Assembly (NCBI RefSeq): GCF_016598615.1
Contig: NZ_CP066831.1
Location: 1,612,001 to 1,676,000, forward strand
Length of the DNA: 64,000 nucleotides
Direction: 5' to 3'
Source: Streptomyces liliifuscus
GTDB taxonomy: Bacteria; Actinomycetota; Actinomycetes; Streptomycetales; Streptomycetaceae
Part shown: positions 58,412 through 64,000 of the stretch, piece after piece
How the letters are laid out: the number at the start of each line of letters is the position of its first letter
How positions within the stretch are numbered: the stretch's first letter is position 1
Notes under the pieces: model-generated
Database searches by the model: none
What the model saw: the letters and a program-made list of their open reading frames with translations, nothing else
What the model was told of the DNA's origin: nothing
Position numbers and translations under genes: made by a program

Positions 58412-58786
58412 ATGAGCAGCACCGTGGAGCTCACCAAGGACAACTTCGACCAGCTGGTCACGGACAACGAATTCGTCCTGATCGACTTCTGGGCGTCCTG
58501 GTGCGGCCCGTGCCGCCAGTTCGCCCCGGTCTACGAGAAGGCCGCGGAGGCCAACCCCGACCTGGTCTTCGGCAAGGTGGACACCGAGGCGCAGCCTGAG
58601 CTGGCCGCGGCCTTCAACATCCAGTCGATTCCGACGCTGATGATCGTCCGTGACCAGGTTGCCGTCTTCGCCCAGCCCGGGGCGCTGCCCGAGGCCGCCC
58701 TCGAGGACGTCATCGGACAGGCCCGGAAGCTGGACATGGACGAGGTCCGCAAGTCCATCGCGGAGCAGGGCCAGCAGGCCCAGTGA
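58412..58786 (+). CDS. trxA: Thioredoxin
   Basis: The 124-residue protein has the thioredoxin active site WASWCGPCRQF (Cys32 region), the conserved cis-Pro in IQSIPTLMIV, and a charged C-terminal helical extension of about 15 residues (KLDMDEVRKSIAEQGQQAQ). It reduces protein disulfides in the cytosol. AGGAAGAGGGA gives a strong ribosome site. It is probably an accessory thioredoxin and is divergent from the atypical disulfide oxidoreductase, which may be its redox partner. Confidence 0.94.
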   Translation: MSSTVELTKDNFDQLVTDNEFVLIDFWASWCGPCRQFAPVYEKAAEANPDLVFGKVDTEAQPELAAAFNIQSIPTLMIVRDQVAVFAQPGALPEAALEDVIGQARKLDMDEVRKSIAEQGQQAQ

Positions 58787-58834
58787 TCCGTCGCCGCCCC
58801 TGGCGGGCAGCGGACCCGTACCTCGTCGGCGCCC

Positions 58835-60271
58835 CTAGAAGGGGTAGCCCGCCACGTCCCCTCGCACCGTCGTCCAGCGCAGGTCGGTGAAGGCCTCCAG
58901 GTTGGCCTCGCCGCCGAACCTGGCGCCGGTGCCGGAGGCGGCGATGCCGCCGAAGGGTGCCACGGCCTCGTCGTTGACGGTCTGGTCGTTGATGTGGACG
59001 ATCCCGGTGGGGACGCGCTCGGCGAGGTCGAGGCCGCGCGCGGTGTCCCGGGTCACGATGCCCAGTGAGAGGCCGTACGGCCCGTCGGAGGCGAGCGCTG
59101 CGGCCTCGTCGACGGTGCTGAACGAGCGCACCGGCGCGACCGGGCCGAAGACCTCCTCGGCATACGCGGGGGTCGAGTCGTCGACTCCTGCGAGAACCGT
59201 CGGACGGTAGAACAGCCGGTCATGGGTGCCGCCCGCCGCCAGCTTGGCGCCGCGTGCGGTGCTGGACTCCACCAGGCCGTGGATCTTGGCGAGCTGGGCG
59301 TCGTCGATGATCGGCCCGAGGTGGACCTGCTCCCGGTGCGGGTCGCCGACGGCCAGCGAGTCGGCCTTGGCGGCGAGCCGCTCGATGTACTCCTCGTAGA
59401 GCGAGGCGTGCACCAGATGGCGGCCCGTGGTCATGCAGATCTGGCCCTGGTGGAAGAACGAGCCCCAGGCCGCCGTGGAGATCACCGCGTCGATGTCGGC
59501 GTCCTCCAGCACGATCAGCGCGGAGTTGCCGCCCAACTCGAGGTGTACGCGCTTGAGATGGCGCCCCGCGGCCTCACCCACCGCTCGCCCGGCGGCCGTT
59601 GAGCCCGTGAAGGAGATCACCGGCACCTGCGGGTCGGCGACCAGCGCCTGTCCGGCTTCCGGACCTCCGGGCAGCACGTGCAACAGCCCCTCGGGCAGGC
59701 CCGCTTCCGCGAAGACCGCGGCGAGCGCGAGGCCGCCGCAGACCGCGGTGCGCGGGTCCGGCTTCAGTAGGACGCCGTTGCCGAGCGCGAGCGCCGGGGC
59801 CACCGAACGGATCGACAGGATCAGCGGGGCGTTGAAGGGCGAGATCACTCCCACGACACCGACCGGGATCCGACGCGTGTACGACAGCCGGGCGGCCTCC
59901 GAGGGCAGGACGTGCCCCGCCGGACGTGACGCGAGCGCGGCCGCCTCGTAGCACTCCTGGGCCGCGACGTGCAGTTCGAAGTCGGCCTTGCCGGGTATGG
60001 AGCCGGACTCGCGCACGATCCAGTCGCGCAGTTCGTCGGCGTGCGCGGCGAACAGGTCGCCGGCCTTGCGCAGGACGGCGGCGCGGACGAAGTGCGGGGC
60101 GCGGGCCCATTCGGCCTGGGCCGCACGGGCCGCCCCTGCGGCTGCCGTGACGTCCTCGGCAGAGGCGAGCGTGACGGTGCCGAGCGGGTCGCCGGTCGCG
60201 GGCTCCGTGACGGCGTACTCACCGCCCGCCAGGTTGTGGGACTGCCAGTTCTCCGGGTCGAGCAGCGGCAT
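58835..60271 (-). CDS. Aromatic aldehyde dehydrogenase (benzaldehyde/vanillin type)
   Basis: The 478-residue aldehyde dehydrogenase has VGVISPFNAPLILSIRSVAP, LKPDPRTAVCGGLALAAVF, FTGSTAAGRAVGEAAGRHLK, the catalytic Glu in LELGGNSALIVL, and the catalytic Cys in FFHQGQICMTTGR. The QGQIC motif is typical of benzaldehyde and vanillin dehydrogenases. It starts 17 bases after pobA (ribosome site GGAGAG), so it probably supplies 4-hydroxybenzoate or vanillate from the aldehyde to the hydroxylase. Confidence 0.92.
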   Translation of the reverse strand: MPLLDPENWQSHNLAGGEYAVTEPATGDPLGTVTLASAEDVTAAAGAARAAQAEWARAPHFVRAAVLRKAGDLFAAHADELRDWIVRESGSIPGKADFELHVAAQECYEAAALASRPAGHVLPSEAARLSYTRRIPVGVVGVISPFNAPLILSIRSVAPALALGNGVLLKPDPRTAVCGGLALAAVFAEAGLPEGLLHVLPGGPEAGQALVADPQVPVISFTGSTAAGRAVGEAAGRHLKRVHLELGGNSALIVLEDADIDAVISTAAWGSFFHQGQICMTTGRHLVHASLYEEYIERLAAKADSLAVGDPHREQVHLGPIIDDAQLAKIHGLVESSTARGAKLAAGGTHDRLFYRPTVLAGVDDSTPAYAEEVFGPVAPVRSFSTVDEAAALASDGPYGLSLGIVTRDTARGLDLAERVPTGIVHINDQTVNDEAVAPFGGIAASGTGARFGGEANLEAFTDLRWTTVRGDVAGYPF

Positions 60272-60288
60272 GTCGGCTCTCCGATCGG

Positions 60289-61512
60289 TCAGTGGACACC
60301 GGTGGGACCCACAGCGCGAACGGTGGCCGCGAGCGGAAGTCCCGTGTAGTTCGCGGCCAGTTCGGCGGCCGCGGGGCGGGATGCCGCGATCCGCCGCAGT
60401 CGCGCGAGCTGCAGCCGGTCCTCGAAGGCATCCCCATCTGGTTGAGCGTGCAACATCCTAGTCATGTCGTACGAGAAACGTGTCGCCTGCCAGACCCGGT
60501 CGAGGCACAACTCCGAGTAGGAGTCGAGGAGTTGGGTCGATCCGGTGCGGTGGAGCTCGGCGAAGCCGCGGGCCAGGACCCGGACGTCGGACACGGCCAG
60601 GTTCAGCCCCTTGGCACCCGTCGGCGGCACGATGTGTGCGGCGTCCCCGGCGAGGAAGAGCCGTCCGTGGCGCATCGGCTCATGGACGTAACTGCGCATC
60701 CCGGTGACCGACTTGGCGGTGATCGGGCCGCGCTCCAGCCGCCATTCGCCGTCGATCGCGAAGCGGGCGTCCAGCTCGTCCCAGATGCGTTCGTCGGGCC
60801 AGTCGTCGGCGTCGGTGCCGTTCGGGACCTGCAGATACAGCCGTGACACCGACGTCGAGCGCATGCTGTGCAGCGCGAAGCCTCCCGGGCCGCGCGCGTA
60901 GATCAACTCCTCGCAGGAGGGCGCCACATCGGCCATGATCCCGAGCCAGGAGTAGGGATAGTCGTGCTCGTACGTACGGCTGAGGTCGGCCGGGAAGGCG
61001 TCGCGGGCGATGCCGTGGAAGCCGTCGCAGCCGACCACGTAGTCGCAGGTGAGGGTCTGTTCGCGGCCGTCGTGCACAAAGCGTACGAGAGGGGCGCCGG
61101 CGCCCGGCTCCTCGGCGGCGTTCTCGACGGCGAGGGCCTCGGCCTCGAACAACAGCGGTGGCCCGTCGGTGAGTTGGAGTTCCACGAGGTCCTTCACGAT
61201 CTCCGTCTGGGCGTAGATCGTGACCGTGCGGCCGCCGGTGAGCACGGGAAAGTCGATGCGGTGCCGCTCCCGGTCGAAGCGCAGCTCGATGCCGTTGTGG
61301 ACCAGTCCCTCGACCTCCAGCCGGTCGGCGGCGCCGCACTCGCGCAGGGCGTCCACCGTGCCCTGCTCCAGCATCCCGGCGCGCTGCCGCTGCTCGACGT
61401 ACGCGCGGGTCCTGCTCTCCAGGACGACGCAGTCGACCCCCGTCCGGTGCAGCAGCCGGGCCAGCAGGAGCCCGGCCGGGCCTCCGCCGATGATGCCGAC
61501 CGTGGTCCGCAT
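60289..61512 (-). CDS. pobA: 4-hydroxybenzoate 3-monooxygenase
   Basis: The 407-residue flavoprotein has GIIGGGPAGLLLARLLHRTG, RAGMLEQGTVDALRE, and the second FAD motif RLFLAGDAAHIVPPTGAKGL. The substrate residues of the Pseudomonas enzyme are kept: Ser and Arg in ALHSMRSTS (Ser212, Arg214), Tyr in RLYLQVP (Tyr222), Tyr in YPYSWLGIMAD (Tyr201) and Tyr in AANYTGLPL (Tyr385). It converts 4-hydroxybenzoate to protocatechuate. GGGAGG precedes the ATG. It lies 18 bases after the LacI gene in the same direction. Confidence 0.95.
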   Translation of the reverse strand: MRTTVGIIGGGPAGLLLARLLHRTGVDCVVLESRTRAYVEQRQRAGMLEQGTVDALRECGAADRLEVEGLVHNGIELRFDRERHRIDFPVLTGGRTVTIYAQTEIVKDLVELQLTDGPPLLFEAEALAVENAAEEPGAGAPLVRFVHDGREQTLTCDYVVGCDGFHGIARDAFPADLSRTYEHDYPYSWLGIMADVAPSCEELIYARGPGGFALHSMRSTSVSRLYLQVPNGTDADDWPDERIWDELDARFAIDGEWRLERGPITAKSVTGMRSYVHEPMRHGRLFLAGDAAHIVPPTGAKGLNLAVSDVRVLARGFAELHRTGSTQLLDSYSELCLDRVWQATRFSYDMTRMLHAQPDGDAFEDRLQLARLRRIAASRPAAAELAANYTGLPLAATVRAVGPTGVH

Positions 61513-61530
61513 GACGCGCCTCCCAGGTGT

Positions 61531-62577
61531 TCAGCTCGATTCGCGGTGCACGACCGTCGCTCCCAGCACCTCGTGCGCCTCCGGCGGGGCGCCGGGCTCC
61601 CGCACCGCGCGGTCGACCAGCTCGGCCAGCTCCCGTCCGGACGGGAGCTCGATGTGGACGGTGCTCAGCCGAGGGCGCAACAGCCGACCGAGCATCAGGT
61701 CGTCGGCACCGATGACAGCAGTGTCTCCCGGGATGCCGATGCCCTCATCCTGAAGGGCACGCATCAGCAGCATCGCGTACTCGTCGTTGTAGGCGAATAC
61801 GGCGTCCAGGCCCAATGAGCGCCAGCGTGCGGCGAGTTGGGACGCGGCCTCCTCGTCGTAGGCGAGCGACACCTCGGTCACCGAGGCGCCGGTGCCGCCG
61901 AGTGCCTGCCGTACGCCTTCGAAGCGGGGCTTGGAGAAGATCTCCAGGCCGGGGTCCTCGGGCACCACGACTCCGACGCTGCGGTAGCCGCGGGCCCGCA
62001 GATGGGCGCCCGCGCTGCGGCCGACCTCGTGGTGGTCCATGATCAGGGCGTGCGCGCCCTCGACCCGGTCGGGACCGAGGGTGACGACGGCCCGGGCGCC
62101 GGAGCGCTTGAGGACGGCCACGCCCTCCATGCCGAGTCCGCTGCCGGGAACGAGCACGGCGACCGGGCGCAGTTCGGCCCAGGCGCGGGCCGCCTCGTCG
62201 CCCTGGAGGCCGACACTGCCGTACTGCACGACGGTGTAGTCGAGACGGCTCAGGGCCCACTGGAGTTCGTTGAAGAACTGGCTGTAGAGCGGGCCCACGG
62301 GCACGTCCGGCGCGGGCATCAGGACCATGCGGCTGTGGCCGGCGCGCAGGCTGCGGGCCGCGGCGTGCGGGACGTAACCGAGTTCCTTGGCCGCCTGGTG
62401 GACACGGCGACGGGTGGGCTCACTGATCCGTACGGCGCTGGTGTTGTTCAGGACGTAGGAGACGGTCGCGCGCGAGACCCCCGCCAGGCGGGCCACATCG
62501 GCACTCGTCGGCACGGAGTGCGGGGCGGGCGACGTAGGGGCGGATGTTTTCGGTATCTGCACCATGACGTACGGCAT
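61531..62577 (-). CDS. LacI-family regulator of the pobA operon
   Basis: The 348-residue regulator has the helix-turn-helix SADVARLAGVSRATVSYVLN, hinge AARSLRAGHSRMVLMPAP and a binding-protein-like effector domain (VGVVVPEDPGLEIFSKPRFE, VFAYNDEYAMLLMRALQDEG). It is cotranscribed with pobA and the aldehyde dehydrogenase gene, 18 bases upstream of pobA. PobR regulators of 4-hydroxybenzoate use are usually IclR or AraC members, so a LacI member here is unusual. The start MPYVMVQI has no good ribosome site; an ATG four codons later is possible. Confidence 0.85.
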   Translation of the reverse strand: MPYVMVQIPKTSAPTSPAPHSVPTSADVARLAGVSRATVSYVLNNTSAVRISEPTRRRVHQAAKELGYVPHAAARSLRAGHSRMVLMPAPDVPVGPLYSQFFNELQWALSRLDYTVVQYGSVGLQGDEAARAWAELRPVAVLVPGSGLGMEGVAVLKRSGARAVVTLGPDRVEGAHALIMDHHEVGRSAGAHLRARGYRSVGVVVPEDPGLEIFSKPRFEGVRQALGGTGASVTEVSLAYDEEAASQLAARWRSLGLDAVFAYNDEYAMLLMRALQDEGIGIPGDTAVIGADDLMLGRLLRPRLSTVHIELPSGRELAELVDRAVREPGAPPEAHEVLGATVVHRESS

Positions 62578-62675
62578 CTTTGCAGAAGCCGGGGAGGGGC
62601 CCGGGGCCGGGGGCGCCGCGCGTGCCGGACCTGCGGAACCGCCGCCCGAGGCCCGGTGCGGCCCAAGTGCGGGGC

Positions 62676-63338
62676 CTACTGGGGCAGTTCCGTACGTGTC
62701 ACGCGGGCGACCAGGTCGATCCATCCCGCCTCCAGGCGCTCGATCGGCATCCCGCACTCCTTGGTCAGGTAGTGGATCAGGGCAGGGTCGAGATGGCCCA
62801 TCAGGGTCTGGGCGAGGAGGGCGCAGTCCGCGTCGGGCACCGCCTGTCGCAGCAGCAGGGTGACGTGACCGGACAGTAGACGCTGGGGCGGGTTGGAGTA
62901 GCGGCGGGCCGCCTCGGGCTGGGCCGCCAGCTGGAGCTCCAGATGGTCGGCCGCCTGGCGCAGGACGGCCTGGCCGAAGGCCCGCAGCCGGTCGGCGGGG
63001 GGCGCTCCCGGGCCGAGGGGCGGCGGCCCGCTGAGGAAGGCCGCCTGGAGCTGTTTCGCGGAGTGGTCGAGCAGGGCCGTCAGCAGGCCGGTGCGGTCGC
63101 CGAAGCGGCGGAAGACCGTCCCTTTGCCCACCGAGGCCGCCACGGCCACCGCCTCCATCGTGACGCCGGCGGCTCCGTGCTCCTCGATCAGCCGTGTGGC
63201 CGCCTCAAGCAGCCTGGCCCGGTTGCGGGCCGCGTCGGCGCGCAGGCAGGGCTCGTCGTCGGCGGAGCCGAGCTCCAGCAGGACGGGCTCGCCGGTCGGT
63301 TCCTGGGGCTTCGGCAAGGGCGGCAGGGAGGCGGACAT
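62676..63338 (-). CDS. TetR-family regulator
   Basis: The 220-residue protein has a Pro-rich leader of about 35 residues, then the TetR DNA-binding domain (RARLLEAATRLIEEHGAAGV, MEAVAVAASVGKGTVFRRFG, TGLLTALLDH), with GTVFRRFG in place of the more common GTLYRHFG. The C-terminal half is a helical ligand domain. It is divergent from the FMN reductase gene, and a pair of palindromes lies between them. No ribosome site precedes the ATG. It overlaps nothing, and the LacI gene upstream on the map starts 99 bases beyond its stop codon. Confidence 0.88.
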   Translation of the reverse strand: MSASLPPLPKPQEPTGEPVLLELGSADDEPCLRADAARNRARLLEAATRLIEEHGAAGVTMEAVAVAASVGKGTVFRRFGDRTGLLTALLDHSAKQLQAAFLSGPPPLGPGAPPADRLRAFGQAVLRQAADHLELQLAAQPEAARRYSNPPQRLLSGHVTLLLRQAVPDADCALLAQTLMGHLDPALIHYLTKECGMPIERLEAGWIDLVARVTRTELPQ

Positions 63339-63364
63339 GAACACAGCGTATCGCCCCGGGAAGA

Positions 63365-63416
63365 AAACTGGACCGTGGTCCGTTTAGGTGCTACAACTTT
63401 AAACGGACCCCGGTCC
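63365..63416. promoter_or_regulatory. Double operator in the TetR/FMN reductase promoter
   Basis: Two palindromes of the type AAACGGACC-NN-GGTCCGTTT occur: AAACTGGACCGTGGTCCGTTT (in part, 63365-63385) and TAAACGGACCCCGGTCC (63400-63416). Their facing 17-base arms are inverted repeats with a single mismatch and a 13-base spacer containing CTACAACTT, a likely -10 region. Confidence 0.8.
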
Positions 63417-63456
63417 GGATCGTAACGGCAATGTTTCAGCCCCCTTGGAGTTCCCC

Positions 63457-64000
63457 ATGTCTGTTCGCATCCTCGCGCTCGTCGGCAGCCTCCGCGCCGG
63501 CTCCCACAACCGCCAGCTCGCCGAGGCCTCCGTCAAGCTCGCCCCCGAGGGCGCGGAGGTCGACCTGTTCGAGGGCCTCGCCGAGATCCCCTTCTACAAC
63601 GAGGACATCGACGTGGAGGGCACCGTCCCGGCCGCCGCCGTCCGGCTGCGCGAGGCCGCGGCCTCCGCCGACGCCCTGCTGCTCTTCTCGCCCGAGTACA
63701 ACGGCACCATCCCGGCCGTCCTGAAGAACGCCATCGACTGGCTGTCCCGCCCGTTCGGCGCCAGCGCACTGAAGGACAAGCCCCTGGCCGTCGTCGGCAC
63801 CGCCTACGGCCAGTTCGGCGGTGTCTGGGCGCAGGACGAGACCCGCAAGGCCGCGGGCATCGCCGGCGCCAAGGTCCTCGAGGACATCAAGCTCTCCATC
63901 CCCGGCTCCGTGGTCCGCTTCGCCGAGACGCACCCGGCGGACGACACCGAGGTCGCCGCTCAGCTCACCGAGGTCATCGGCCGCATCCACGGCGAGGCCG
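63457..64000 (+). CDS. NADPH-dependent FMN reductase, 3' truncated by the window
   Basis: The visible 181 residues begin MSVRILALVGSLRAGSHNRQ with the flavodoxin-like FMN loop GSLRAGSHN, and continue FSPEYNGTIPAVLKNAIDWL and TAYGQFGGVWAQDETRK. This is the NADPH-dependent FMN reductase family (chromate, azo and quinone reductases). The stop codon lies beyond the right edge, but the length suggests that only a few residues are missing. The ATG follows TTGGAG. It is divergent from, and probably repressed by, the TetR regulator. Confidence 0.92.
   Translation, partial: MSVRILALVGSLRAGSHNRQLAEASVKLAPEGAEVDLFEGLAEIPFYNEDIDVEGTVPAAAVRLREAAASADALLLFSPEYNGTIPAVLKNAIDWLSRPFGASALKDKPLAVVGTAYGQFGGVWAQDETRKAAGIAGAKVLEDIKLSIPGSVVRFAETHPADDTEVAAQLTEVIGRIHGEA

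Noticed and set aside
1..64000. tRNA, rRNA, riboswitch, phage or transposon genes
   Set aside because: I looked for tRNA T-loop motifs, transposase and integrase sequences and known riboswitch cores and saw none; a covariance-model search would settle this.

Overview
The window is a high-GC chromosomal segment from a Streptomyces-type actinomycete. Most codons end in G or C, many genes start with GTG and a few with TTG, neighbouring genes often overlap as ATGA or GTGA, and the families present (DUF5999, MmyB-like regulators, ECF sigma factors, an FBP zinc-finger protein, AA10 LPMO, CYP102B-like P450) are typical of that genus. No rRNA, tRNA, CRISPR array, transposase, integrase or phage gene was seen. 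The content looks like arm-proximal or accessory metabolism rather than core genome.

Layout. 0-12 kb: end of an FBP-domain gene, a secreted erythromycin-esterase-like protein, an FUSC transporter, a conserved hypothetical, an iron-box-controlled DUF2470 protein, a TetR/CYP102-like P450 pair, a Cys-rich pentapeptide protein, DUF5999, a PIG-L deacetylase coupled to an ECF41-type sigma factor, and a proline-iminopeptidase-like hydrolase. 11.8-27.7 kb: the most coherent block, an L-rhamnose catabolic region. A leftward arm encodes the ABC importer (ATPase, two permeases, lipoprotein), rhamnose mutarotase, a secreted BNR-type beta-propeller and a LacI regulator. A rightward arm encodes rhamnose isomerase, a fused rhamnulose-1-phosphate aldolase/dehydrogenase and rhamnulokinase, followed directly by lutABC. 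Two LacI-type operators lie in the divergent promoter. The likely flow is rhamnose to rhamnulose to rhamnulose-1-phosphate to DHAP plus L-lactaldehyde, then L-lactate, then pyruvate.

27.7-32.2 kb: a compatible-solute (OpuC-like) ABC system whose ATPase gene points toward its permease and binding-protein genes instead of sitting in their operon. 32.3-37.4 kb: a membrane-anchored AA10 LPMO, an orphan squalene/phytoene-synthase-like enzyme, an atypical response-regulator-like protein and a STAND-type ATPase regulator. 37.5-49.8 kb: redox accessory genes (two MmyB-like regulators, two SDRs, a tautomerase, a Tat-exported FAD enzyme, a zinc alcohol dehydrogenase, cupin, CMD protein, OsmC, nitrobindin) plus a secreted DUF1996 protein with an attenuator-like leader. 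50-56 kb: pirin, two coupled MarR-like proteins, a TPR protein, a PepSY membrane protein with a His-rich membrane partner, and an ECF sigma factor. 56-64 kb: peptide deformylase, a disulfide oxidoreductase divergent from thioredoxin, a LacI-led 4-hydroxybenzoate pathway (pobA plus aldehyde dehydrogenase), and a TetR gene divergent from an FMN reductase cut off by the window edge.

Between genes there are many small structures: a dispersed hairpin-plus-tail repeat (five copies), several degenerate tandem repeats at gene ends, and strong palindromes beside regulator genes. No wholly new multi-gene system can be proven from this sequence alone. The best candidates for new biology are the lutA-lutB relay ORF, the DUF1996 leader, the dispersed repeat, and the orphan synthase with its regulators.
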